Assembly (NCBI GenBank): GCA_015486425.1
Contig: WFRQ01000516.1
Location: 1 to 12,974, forward strand
Direction of reading: 5' to 3'
Origin: Deltaproteobacteria bacterium
Lineage (GTDB): Bacteria > Desulfobacterota > Dissulfuribacteria > Dissulfuribacterales > QOAL01
Length of the DNA: 12,974 bases
Below are positions 1-6,386 of the stretch, one piece after another. The notes under the pieces are model-generated. The model ran no database searches and was not told the origin of the DNA. It was given only the letters and a program-made list of their open reading frames with translations. Each line of letters begins with the position of its first letter. Position 1 is the stretch's first letter. Made by a program: the position numbers and the translations under genes.

Positions 1-641
1 GCCTCTGCAATGGATGCCTTCATGTCCCTGATAAGGGATTTAACATCTATCTCCACTCTGCCCACTTCCCCCTTAAGGCCTGCAATGGTGCTGGCGTTAA
101 GGTTGTGCTTCAGGTAAAGAACATGATCGTGCAGCGCGGTCAGCACCGGTTCCAGCCTCTGCTCTGATTTTTTCATTGCCCTGTAAAATTTATGGTACCG
201 TTTTTTGGAAACAGTCAGTTTCTGACGGCTTTTACGCCTGAATTCCGGGTTTGACATAGTATCAATTTCGTCATCCCATTCCTCAAACAGGTCTGTGGCA
301 ATGGTATCTATCTTTTCAATCCTGTCCTTTATGGCATCGGCCCTGTCCTGGCAGTCTTCATAATCGTCCTTGAGCCCCTCGTAGACCTCCTGCAGCTTTC
401 CGCCCTGGTAGTTTGTAAGTTCCTGAAGTCTGGTCAGCGCGTCCTTGAACTCCTCGGTAGCCTCTACCTGATCCTCACGCAGGTCTTCCACATTGTCCCT
501 CAGGAGGTCTCGCTTCTGCTTGCCGAACTTTTCCATTGTGGAATAGTAAACACTGCTGCAGGCCCCCAGGGTAAACAGCAGGGATAAAACCAGTGCACAA
601 AAGACAGAAATATGAATGGTATTTTTCATGATTTTTCTCAT
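1..641 (-). CDS. DUF2959 family lipoprotein, C-terminus cut by window edge
   Basis: I translated this frame by hand. It is open from 641 to the window edge, giving 213 residues. The N-terminus has a short basic stretch (MRKIMKN), a hydrophobic core, and a lipobox LGAC with the lipidated Cys at residue 28. Ser follows the Cys, which favours outer-membrane sorting. The mature part starts SSVYYSTMEKFGKQKRD, the hallmark of the DUF2959 family, and is rich in charged helices likely to form coiled coils. The last visible residues (LIRDMKASIAEA) match the end of the family as I remember it, so probably only a few residues are missing. The function of the family is unknown. The start is uncertain. 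ATG 641 has no Shine-Dalgarno but overlaps the stop of a tiny upstream frame, while ATG 629 has a weak GAG seven bases upstream. Both leave the signal peptide intact. It lies 108 bp beyond kdsC and may be a separate unit. Confidence 0.85.
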   Translation of the reverse strand, partial: MRKIMKNTIHISVFCALVLSLLFTLGACSSVYYSTMEKFGKQKRDLLRDNVEDLREDQVEATEEFKDALTRLQELTNYQGGKLQEVYEGLKDDYEDCQDRADAIKDRIEKIDTIATDLFEEWDDEIDTMSNPEFRRKSRQKLTVSKKRYHKFYRAMKKSEQRLEPVLTALHDHVLYLKHNLNASTIAGLKGEVGRVEIDVKSLIRDMKASIAE

Positions 642-715
642 ACTGAATTTGCGACATTGCCGAGAAAGAGGGCTTTCCTCAGCAGGCCGTATGGGAAGTC
701 CGATGACAAAGAAGA

Positions 716-739
716 TGCGGTAAAGACGGCCATACCGCA
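716..739 (-). terminator. possible weak terminator after kdsC
   Basis: On the minus strand TGCGGTA pairs with TACCGCA (7 bp, 10-base loop). It is followed by the pyrimidine run TCTTCTTT. It lies just past the kdsC stop, where a terminator would be expected. The stem is short and the run is not all T, so it may be only an attenuator or chance. Confidence 0.25.
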
Positions 740-749
740 GGGCATTGCA

Positions 750-1289
750 TTATGTACCGGCATACTGGTTCAGGAGTTCACCCCATTTACCCCTTGCCCT
801 GAGTATCAGTTCACACACCTCCCGAACTGCACCACGTCCGCCTGGCTTCTCAGTAACATAGTGGGCGTAATCTTTTACAGGCACAGGGGCATCAGGCACC
901 ACCACTGCAAGCCCTGCCAGCCTTAACATGCTGATATCAACCCAGTCATCCCCCATGTACGCGGTCTCTTCTTCTGAAATCCCGAGCGCTTCGGCAATTT
1001 CATTGTATGCGGAAATCTTGTCTGACACACCCTGGAAGACAAAACTGATGTTAAGCTCTTCAGCACGCCTGGCAAGGGCCGCAGATTTCCTGGAACTGAT
1101 GATTGCAGTTTGCACCCCTGCCCTTTCAAGCAACTTGATACCAAGACCGTCATGCACATGAAATGACTGTATCTGGCTGCCTTCTGCATCATAGACAATG
1201 GACCCGTCTGTAAGCACACCGTCAACATCAAGCACAAGCAGCCTGATACACGAGGCCCTTTTCATGACAAGCGTGGGATCAAGTCTCAT
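750..1289 (-). CDS. kdsC: 3-deoxy-D-manno-octulosonate-8-phosphate phosphatase (KdsC)
   Basis: This 179-residue protein is a C0-type HAD phosphatase that removes phosphate from Kdo-8-P to give Kdo for the LPS inner core, in the cytoplasm. HAD motif I is DVDGVLTDG (residues 21-29, nucleophile Asp21 and acid/base Asp23). Motif II is IISSR (63-67), the motif III lysine is Lys91 (VSDK), and motif IV is GDDWVDI (113-119, metal-binding Asp114/115). The GGRGAVREV segment near residue 150 is typical of KdsC. The length matches the usual 170-190 residues with no cap domain, as expected for a tetrameric family. The start ATG overlaps the kdsA stop by four bases (ATGA), which indicates translational coupling and supports this start. 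An internal Met9 is also possible. The step before it in the pathway, KdsA, is encoded immediately upstream. Confidence 0.96.
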   Translation of the reverse strand: MRLDPTLVMKRASCIRLLVLDVDGVLTDGSIVYDAEGSQIQSFHVHDGLGIKLLERAGVQTAIISSRKSAALARRAEELNISFVFQGVSDKISAYNEIAEALGISEEETAYMGDDWVDISMLRLAGLAVVVPDAPVPVKDYAHYVTEKPGGRGAVREVCELILRARGKWGELLNQYAGT

Positions 1290-2143
1290 GACTTTTGGGA
1301 TTCCGTGGCAACTGTGCCCTGCGTGGACAGGGCACGTCTTATGGCAGCAATCTCAGAGAGCAGGGCATCTGCCCCCTTAAGGTCAAGGCTGTTCGGGCCG
1401 TCACAGAGCGCCTTGTCAGGTTCTGGATGCACCTCCATGAAAAAACCATCAGCACCTGCTGCCGCTGCAGCCCTGGCAAGAACCGGAACAAATTCACGCT
1501 GCCCGGATGAGCAGCCATCCCCTCCACCTGGAAGCTGAACACTGTGCGTGGCATCAAACACCACAGGGCACCCCAGTCCCTGCATAATCTGGATAGAACG
1601 CATGTCAACCACCAGGTTATTGTACCCGTAGCATGAACCGCGCTCAGTCAAAATGACCTTGCTGTTGCCGGACTCCATGACCTTGCCCACTGCGTGCCTC
1701 ATGTCCCAGGGCGCCATGAACTGCCCTTTTTTTATGTTTACCGCAAGGCCGGTGCGAGCCGCAGCAATTAGCAGATCAGTCTGTCTGCACAGAAAGGCGG
1801 GAATCTGAAGCACATCAAGCACATCAGCAGCCTGTTGAACCTGTGAAACCTCATGCACATCAGATATTACAGGCACCCTGTATCTCTCCCTTACAGCAGC
1901 CAGCATCTCCAGGCCCTTTGTAATGCCTGGGCCGCGATAGGAAGAAACAGATGTGCGGTTTGCCTTGTCGTAGGATGCCTTGAACACGTAGCTGAAGCCG
2001 TGCCGCTCTGCGGATGCCTTCATGAACGAGGCTATTTCCAGCGCTGTTTCAATATCTTCAAGCACGCAGGGACCTGCAATAAGCAGAGGAGGAGAGCCTG
2101 AACCCACCTTGAAATCAGCAACAGGTACTGTGGCGGATGACAT
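1286..2143 (-). CDS. kdsA: 2-dehydro-3-deoxyphosphooctonate aldolase (Kdo-8-P synthase, KdsA)
   Basis: This 285-residue TIM-barrel enzyme condenses phosphoenolpyruvate with arabinose-5-phosphate to make Kdo-8-P, the committed step to Kdo. Family motifs run through the sequence: GPCVLED (24-30), FKASYDKANRTS (54-65), DVHE (95-98), QIPAFLCRQTDLL (113-125), NIKKGQF (136-142), DATHSVQLPGG (197-207) and EVHPEP (237-242). The candidate metal ligands are Cys26, His200, Glu237 and Asp248 in CDGPN. By the known division of the family, Cys in GPC rather than Asn marks the metal-dependent (class II, Aquifex-like) form instead of the metal-free E. coli type. Its ATG overlaps the pyrG stop by one base (TGATG) and its stop overlaps kdsC by four, so it sits in the middle of a coupled operon. 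The Shine-Dalgarno is only a run of G about nine bases upstream. Confidence 0.97.
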   Translation of the reverse strand: MSSATVPVADFKVGSGSPPLLIAGPCVLEDIETALEIASFMKASAERHGFSYVFKASYDKANRTSVSSYRGPGITKGLEMLAAVRERYRVPVISDVHEVSQVQQAADVLDVLQIPAFLCRQTDLLIAAARTGLAVNIKKGQFMAPWDMRHAVGKVMESGNSKVILTERGSCYGYNNLVVDMRSIQIMQGLGCPVVFDATHSVQLPGGGDGCSSGQREFVPVLARAAAAAGADGFFMEVHPEPDKALCDGPNSLDLKGADALLSEIAAIRRALSTQGTVATESQKS

Positions 2144-3783
2144 CAGGACGCCCCCAGTTTCTTTTGAAGGGCAGCCTGCACAAAGGCAACAAACAGCGGA
2201 TGTGGATCAAGGGGACGCGACTTGAACTCCGGGTGGAACTGACAGCCGAGAAACCAGGGATGTTCGGGAATTTCAACTATCTCCACAAGTTCGCCATTGG
2301 GGCTTAGCCCGGAGAGTTTCAACCCTGCCTTTTCAAGCGTCTCCCTGTAGGAGTTGTTAAACTCATAACGGTGCCTGTGGCGTTCAGATATATCCTCAAT
2401 GCCATAGGCCTGAATGGCCTTTGTATCCGGCTGAAGCGTGCAAGGGTATGCACCAAGCCTCATGGTCCCGCCCATGTCACTGTCAAGATCGCGGGTCTCC
2501 ACCTGGCCAGTGCGGTAATCATACCACTCCTTCATAAGGAAAATTACAGGATCCGGCGTTGAATCGGCAAATTCCGTGCTGTCAGCCATGGGAAGACCTG
2601 CCACGTTTCTGGCAAACTCTATAACGGCAAGCTGCATGCCGAGACAGATACCGAAGAACGGGACATTGTGTTTCCGGGCATAGGCTATTGCCTCAAGTTT
2701 GCCTGGCACACCCCTTGATCCGAATCCTCCTGGCACCAGTATCCCATCAACTCCGGAAAGCCTCTGCGCCAGGTCCTCACCACGCACATCCTCGGAATTG
2801 ATAAAATCAATATCCACTTCCGCGCGGTTTGCAACCCCACCGTGGAACAGGGCCTCGTTAAGACTCTTGTAGGATTCCCTGAGATTGACATACTTGCCAA
2901 CCATGGCGATCCTGACCCTGTATTCAGGGTCCCTGATCCTGGCTATCAGGTCCTCCCACTCCTTGAGAACCGGAGCCCGGGTCCACATATTGAGGCTCTC
3001 GACCACACACTCGTCAAGCCCCTCGTCATGGAAGCGAAGCGGCACCTCATAGATACAGTCAACATCCCTTGCAGTGATGACCCTCTCCTCGGTGACATCA
3101 CAGAACAGGGCTATCTTTGATTTGATGCCTGACGACAGGGACATTTCTGTTCTACAGATCAGGATATCAGGCTGAATACCTATTGCCCGAAGCTCCTTTA
3201 CACTGTGTTGCGTGGGCTTTGTCTTAAGCTCCCCTGCAGCCTTGATGTATGGAACATAGGTACAGTGAATGTAAAGGGAGTTTTCCTTTCCAAGATTGCC
3301 TCTGAGCTGACGGATGGCCTCAATAAAAGGAAGCCCCTCAATGTCACCGATAGTCCCGCCGATTTCCACTATGGCAATATCCGCCTGCCCCTCAAGGCTC
3401 AGGACCGCCTGCTTGATCTCGTCAGTAACATGAGGGATGACCTGGACAGTGCCACCAAGATAATCTCCGCGGCGTTCCTTTGATATTACACTGTGATAGA
3501 TACGCCCTGAGGTATAGTTATGTTCCTGCCCGAGCTTTGCGTGGGTGTATCTTTCATAGTGCCCGAGGTCGAGATCGGTTTCAGCGCCGTCGTCTGTTAC
3601 AAACACCTCGCCGTGCTGAAAGGGATTCATGGTGCCTGGGTCCACATTGATATATGGATCCAGCTTCTGCATGGTTACAGTAAGCCCCCTTGCCTCGAGC
3701 AGAGCGCCAAGAGACGCTGCCGCAAGCCCCTTGCCAAGAGAGGAAAGCACGCCTCCGGTAACAAAGATATATTTAGTTCTCAT
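2143..3783 (-). CDS. pyrG: CTP synthase (glutamine-hydrolysing)
   Basis: PyrG aminates UTP to CTP using ATP and glutamine. In this operon its CTP would feed CMP-Kdo formation by KdsB as well as nucleic acid and lipid synthesis. The 546-residue product is close to the 545 of E. coli. The synthetase domain (about 1-270) has the nucleotide loop SSLGKG (14-19), the DPYINVDPGTM segment (42-52) and EIGGTIGDIEG (140-150). The glutaminase domain (about 290-540) has the oxyanion region PGGFGSRG (351-358), nucleophile Cys380 in GICLGMQ, and catalytic His517/Glu519 in FHPEF. I chose ATG 3783 because it has AAGGGG six bases upstream and begins MRTKYIFVTGG like other PyrG proteins. An upstream ATG at 3801 overlaps the ACT stop (TGATG) and would add six residues; a TTG at 3804 would add seven. 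Neither extra segment resembles PyrG. Confidence 0.98.
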   Translation of the reverse strand: MRTKYIFVTGGVLSSLGKGLAAASLGALLEARGLTVTMQKLDPYINVDPGTMNPFQHGEVFVTDDGAETDLDLGHYERYTHAKLGQEHNYTSGRIYHSVISKERRGDYLGGTVQVIPHVTDEIKQAVLSLEGQADIAIVEIGGTIGDIEGLPFIEAIRQLRGNLGKENSLYIHCTYVPYIKAAGELKTKPTQHSVKELRAIGIQPDILICRTEMSLSSGIKSKIALFCDVTEERVITARDVDCIYEVPLRFHDEGLDECVVESLNMWTRAPVLKEWEDLIARIRDPEYRVRIAMVGKYVNLRESYKSLNEALFHGGVANRAEVDIDFINSEDVRGEDLAQRLSGVDGILVPGGFGSRGVPGKLEAIAYARKHNVPFFGICLGMQLAVIEFARNVAGLPMADSTEFADSTPDPVIFLMKEWYDYRTGQVETRDLDSDMGGTMRLGAYPCTLQPDTKAIQAYGIEDISERHRHRYEFNNSYRETLEKAGLKLSGLSPNGELVEIVEIPEHPWFLGCQFHPEFKSRPLDPHPLFVAFVQAALQKKLGAS

Positions 3784-3800
3784 GCCGGCCCCTTGCCTCA

Positions 3801-4244
3801 TCAATCATAGAAAAACATCGGTTCAACCAGCTTTACACCCTGGCTCTCCAGCGCATCTACTGCCTTTTCAAGAGCCCCCTCAGAGACCTTGAAAACAAGG
3901 ACGGCACGGCTTGAATCTCCTACAAATGCATAAGTATAGTCAACATTGATGTCTTCACCTGCCAGTATCTTCACCACCTTGTGAAAACTGCCTGGCTCAT
4001 CGTTCACCTCTACGGCAAACACCTCCTGCTCTGCCACGGTAAAACCGCCTGATGAAAGGGCGGTCCGTGCCTTCTCAGGATTATTGACAACCAGCCTGAG
4101 TATGCCAAACTCCGCTGACTCTGCCATGGCAAGGGCCCGTATGTTGATACCTGCGTCCTTAAGTGTTTCAGTAACCTCAAGGAGCCTGCCCTTTCTGTTT
4201 TCAAGGAATATGGAAAGCTGCTTAACTACGTACCTGTTTGCCAT
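3801..4244 (-). CDS. Tandem ACT-domain protein, PaaK-associated
   Basis: This 147-residue protein is made of two ACT domains, at about residues 7-70 and 76-145. Each has the beta-alpha-beta pattern, with the ligand-loop signatures NRKGRLLEVTETLKDAGINI (16-35) and DEPGSFHKVVKILAGEDINV (82-101). ACT domains bind small ligands, usually amino acids, and control a linked enzyme. Stand-alone double-ACT proteins of this kind are often encoded beside phenylacetate-CoA ligase genes in anaerobic bacteria and archaea, and that is the arrangement here. Only two bases separate it from the paaK stop, and its Shine-Dalgarno (GAGGGG) lies within the last codons of paaK, so the two are likely co-translated. 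I infer that it senses an aromatic amino acid or aryl acid and affects PaaK, but nothing in the sequence names the ligand. There is no catalytic domain. Confidence 0.9.
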   Translation of the reverse strand: MANRYVVKQLSIFLENRKGRLLEVTETLKDAGINIRALAMAESAEFGILRLVVNNPEKARTALSSGGFTVAEQEVFAVEVNDEPGSFHKVVKILAGEDINVDYTYAFVGDSSRAVLVFKVSEGALEKAVDALESQGVKLVEPMFFYD

Positions 4245-4246
4245 GA

Positions 4247-5548
4247 TTACATCCCCTCTGCTTCACGCCTGTCAATAATTCTCTTGGCCTTGCCCATGCT
4301 TCGTTCAAGTGTTTTGGGCTCCACCAGCTTGACCTTTACGTTGATATAAAGCTCATTGAGCATCTCGTTATGAAGCTTTGCCTTGAGATCCTCAAGCTTT
4401 CCGATACCGTCGGCAAAGGTCTTCTCATCAACCTCGATCCACACCTCGAGTTTGTCCAGCACGCCCTTCTTGTCAAGGACAATCACGTAGTTGGGCGTGG
4501 TGCCCTCAATCTTTGTAAGCACATGCTCAACCTGTGACGGAAAGACGTTTACCCCGTTAACAATCAGCATGTCATCACTGCGACCCTTTACAGACTCCAT
4601 TGAAACAAGGGTCCTGCCGCACTGACATGGCTCCACATTCAGCCTCGTGATGTCCTTGGTTCTGTAGCGGATTATGGGAAGCGCCTGTTTGGTGATTGTG
4701 GTAAAGACCAGCTCTCCCTCCTCACCATAGGGGAGTACCTCAAGGGTGTCAGGATCAATTATCTCCGGTATGAAGTGATCTTCCATGACATGGAGCCTGC
4801 CATGAGGACAGCCTGCAGCCACCCCCGGGCCTATTATCTCTGACAGACCGTATGCCTCGATATACATAATGCCCCATATCTCCTCCAGTGCCTTCCTGAG
4901 CCCTTCAGAGGCAGGTTCCGCACCGAAAAAGCCAACGCGCAACTTGAAATCCTTCTCAAAATCATATCCCTCCTCCTGCGCCACCTCTGACATATGAAGC
5001 ACAAATGAAGGCGTGCCAGCGATTACAGTTGCGCCAAAATCCTTCATGAGAAGAAGCTGACGTTTTGTAAAACCTCCGCTTGAAGGAACAACCGCGGCTC
5101 CTACGGTCTCAGCGCCGTAATGGAAACCCAGGCCGCCTGTAAAAAGGCCATAGCCGTAAACATTGTGAACAATATCGCCAGGCCCCACGTTTGCCATGCC
5201 GAAGGTGCGGGCCATGCACTCCTTCCACACCTCCATGTCATTGGCAGTGTAGCCCACAACAGTCGGCTTTCCAGTAGTTCCTGAAGAAGAGTGTATTCTC
5301 ACCACCTGATCCATGGGCGTGGTAAAAAGCCCGAACGGGTAATGATCCCTCAAATCCTGCTTTGTGGTAAAGGGGAGCCGCGCAAGATCTTCAACACTCC
5401 TGATATCCTGTGGCTTTACCCCTGCTGCATCAAATTTTTCCCTGTAAAACGGTACCAGGTGATAGACCCTGGTAGCCGTATCCCTCAGTCTCTTTACCTG
5501 CAAGGCCTCCATTTCCTCGCGGGGTGCACCTTCAATTCTGTTCCACAT
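4247..5548 (-). CDS. paaK: Phenylacetate-CoA ligase family protein (aryl-CoA ligase)
   Basis: This 433-residue protein is an adenylate-forming ligase. It activates an aryl acid, classically phenylacetate, with ATP and joins it to CoA in the cytoplasm. Motifs in order are the phosphate loop SSSGTTGKPT (87-96), the second nucleotide motif EAYGLSEIIGPG (231-242), YRTKD (295-299), the hinge and adenine region GRSDDMLIVNGVNVFPS (322-338), and SMGKAKRI near the C-terminus, which should hold the catalytic Lys. CPHG (247-250) and CQCG (308-311) may form the metal site seen in some PaaK proteins. The length is usual for PaaK (430-440). A good Shine-Dalgarno (AGGGAG) lies eight bases before the ATG. 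No ring-oxygenase genes of the aerobic Paa pathway are nearby, so a role in anaerobic use of aromatic acids or amino-acid breakdown products fits better. The true substrate could be indoleacetate or another aryl acid. Confidence 0.92.
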   Translation of the reverse strand: MWNRIEGAPREEMEALQVKRLRDTATRVYHLVPFYREKFDAAGVKPQDIRSVEDLARLPFTTKQDLRDHYPFGLFTTPMDQVVRIHSSSGTTGKPTVVGYTANDMEVWKECMARTFGMANVGPGDIVHNVYGYGLFTGGLGFHYGAETVGAAVVPSSGGFTKRQLLLMKDFGATVIAGTPSFVLHMSEVAQEEGYDFEKDFKLRVGFFGAEPASEGLRKALEEIWGIMYIEAYGLSEIIGPGVAAGCPHGRLHVMEDHFIPEIIDPDTLEVLPYGEEGELVFTTITKQALPIIRYRTKDITRLNVEPCQCGRTLVSMESVKGRSDDMLIVNGVNVFPSQVEHVLTKIEGTTPNYVIVLDKKGVLDKLEVWIEVDEKTFADGIGKLEDLKAKLHNEMLNELYINVKVKLVEPKTLERSMGKAKRIIDRREAEGM

Positions 5549-5670
5549 TTATCTTTCTCCCTGATAGATAATATCATATGATTTGAGCGATTGTCCGGAT
5601 TTGCTGCATATCCGCAAAAGAGGAATTTCCATAACGGAAAGACGCTTTTCACACAACAATTTTTTGACAC

Positions 5671-5779
5671 GTATCTGCTCACGGGGTGTTGCAGATGCAA
5701 GGCGGAGGGGGCGAAGGCGTACTTCCTGTACTTCGAGTCCCCGACAACGCGGCAGATACGGTGCCCTGTGAGCAGATAC
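5671..5779. repeat. 109-bp palindromic repeat element (REP/MITE-like)
   Basis: The ends are a perfect 12-bp inverted repeat: GTATCTGCTCAC at 5671-5682 and GTGAGCAGATAC at 5768-5779. In plus-strand RNA the stem could continue inward through G-C and G-U pairs (5683-5689 with 5761-5767). A second, inner hairpin is built from GGGG (5708-5711), CGAAG (5712-5716) and GTAC (5719-5722), which pair with GTAC (5728-5731), CTTCG (5731-5735, sharing one C) and CCCC (5739-5742), with small bulges. The nested structure and its position between genes fit a dispersed palindromic repeat. From memory, similar CGTACTTC-centred palindromes recur in many bacterial genomes. It contains no transposase and has no second copy in this window. 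Confidence 0.7.
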
Positions 5780-5789
5780 CGCCTTTTTT
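5764..5789 (+). terminator. Terminator-like end on the plus strand of the palindrome
   Basis: On the plus strand the right arm of the 12-bp inverted repeat is followed after four bases (CGCC) by six T (5784-5789). That is the layout of a rho-independent terminator. No plus-strand gene lies upstream, so it would stop only antisense transcription. On the minus strand the same structure has no T-run, so it should not stop transcription toward paaK. Confidence 0.3.
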
Positions 5790-5810
5790 GAATGCCGGAC
5801 AAGTTAAAAG

Positions 5811-5840
5811 AGAATAGCTCTCACCTCCATGCCATGTCAA
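5811..5840 (-). promoter_or_regulatory. Candidate sigma70 promoter for the paaK operon
   Basis: On the minus strand a consensus -35 TTGACA (5840-5835) is followed after 18 bases by TATTCT (5816-5811), which matches the -10 consensus at four of six positions. Transcription would start near 5804 and give a leader of about 255 bases containing the palindromic element. The -35 is strong and the -10 is only fair. It lies 21 bases past the cobO stop, a sensible place for a new operon to begin. Confidence 0.4.
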
Positions 5841-5861
5841 GGCAGGCACAAAAGCGGACAA

Positions 5862-6386
5862 CTATTTTTCTATTCCAACCCTTGCCTTGATCCCTCTGTT
5901 ATAATAGTGCTTCACCATCCTGCACTCAGTAACAAGGTCTGCTCGTTCCATCAGCCTCTCTGAAGCGCGGCGCCCGGTAAGCACAACCTCAACCGCATCA
6001 GGACACCTGTCCAGAAATTGAATCACGGTTTCCTCGTCAATGAGGCCCATGCTTACCGCCACATTGATTTCGTCCAGTACCACCATATCATACATTCCGT
6101 CATCAAGGAGTCTGGCAGTGGTTTCAAGCCCCTCCCCGGCCCTTTTAATATCTTCCTGATCAGGCCTGCCCCTGACAAATCTGCCACTACCAAACTGCAT
6201 GACCTTAACCCTGTCACCAAGCAGCTTTAACGCCTTGTGCTCGCTGAACTCCCCCTTTTTCAAAAACTGAACAAACAGCACACGCATACCTGCGCCAGCA
6301 GCCCTGAGGGTAAGTCCAAGCGCTGCAGTAGTCTTGCCCTTGCCGTCCCCTGTATAGATATGGACCTGGGCTTCATTATCGTTCAT
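5862..6386 (-). CDS. cobO: Cob(I)alamin adenosyltransferase (CobA/CobO type)
   Basis: This 174-residue P-loop enzyme transfers the adenosyl group of ATP to reduced cobalt in corrinoids, giving adenosylcobalamin or its precursor. The sequence shows the reversed-orientation P-loop typical of CobA, GDGKGKTT (13-20). It also has FVQFLKKGE (38-46), VVLDEIN (102-108), LTGR (136-139), ADLVTE (149-154) and the C-terminal GIKARVGIE (165-173). The length equals that of usual bacterial CobO/BtuR proteins (about 170-200), and the N-terminus lacks the longer lead of some homologues. Its ATG overlaps the stop of the AI-2E gene by four bases (ATGA), with AGGT just upstream, so it is probably translated together with that gene. 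No other corrinoid gene and no cobalamin riboswitch is visible here, so the placement looks like a housekeeping or salvage gene at an operon end. Either the name cobO or btuR would be acceptable. Confidence 0.95.
   Translation of the reverse strand: MNDNEAQVHIYTGDGKGKTTAALGLTLRAAGAGMRVLFVQFLKKGEFSEHKALKLLGDRVKVMQFGSGRFVRGRPDQEDIKRAGEGLETTARLLDDGMYDMVVLDEINVAVSMGLIDEETVIQFLDRCPDAVEVVLTGRRASERLMERADLVTECRMVKHYYNRGIKARVGIEK

Larger units (their letters stand above)
5549..5861 (-). other. Gene-free junction and probable paaK leader
   Basis: These 313 bases separate cobO from paaK, and I see no gene in them. Reading toward paaK, the region holds a sigma70-like promoter candidate (5811-5840), a long palindromic element (5671-5779), and three small symmetric motifs near the paaK start. 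These motifs are TTTCC-ATAAC-GGAAA at 5626-5640, CGGAT-N9-ATCCG at 5596-5614, and the perfect 10-bp palindrome ATCATATGAT at 5573-5582. Any of the three could be an operator, but none matches a binding site I know. Open frames crossing this region run through the palindrome and resemble no protein family. Confidence 0.6.

Noticed and set aside
475..657. Minus-strand 60-codon frame starting MSQIQYEKNHEKYHS
   Set aside because: It is out of frame with the lipoprotein, whose lipobox and DUF2959 motifs are clear in the neighbouring frame.
612..926. Plus-strand open frame over the kdsC end and the lipoprotein start
   Set aside because: It is the shadow of two minus-strand genes with strong family signatures.
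3784..3804. Longer PyrG starts at TTG 3804 or ATG 3801
   Set aside because: The extra six or seven residues are not found in PyrG proteins, and ATG 3783 has the better Shine-Dalgarno and the expected N-terminus.
5494..5802. Minus-strand 102-codon frame across the cobO-paaK junction
   Set aside because: Its coding would run through the palindromic element and overlap the start of paaK in another frame, and it shows no family pattern.
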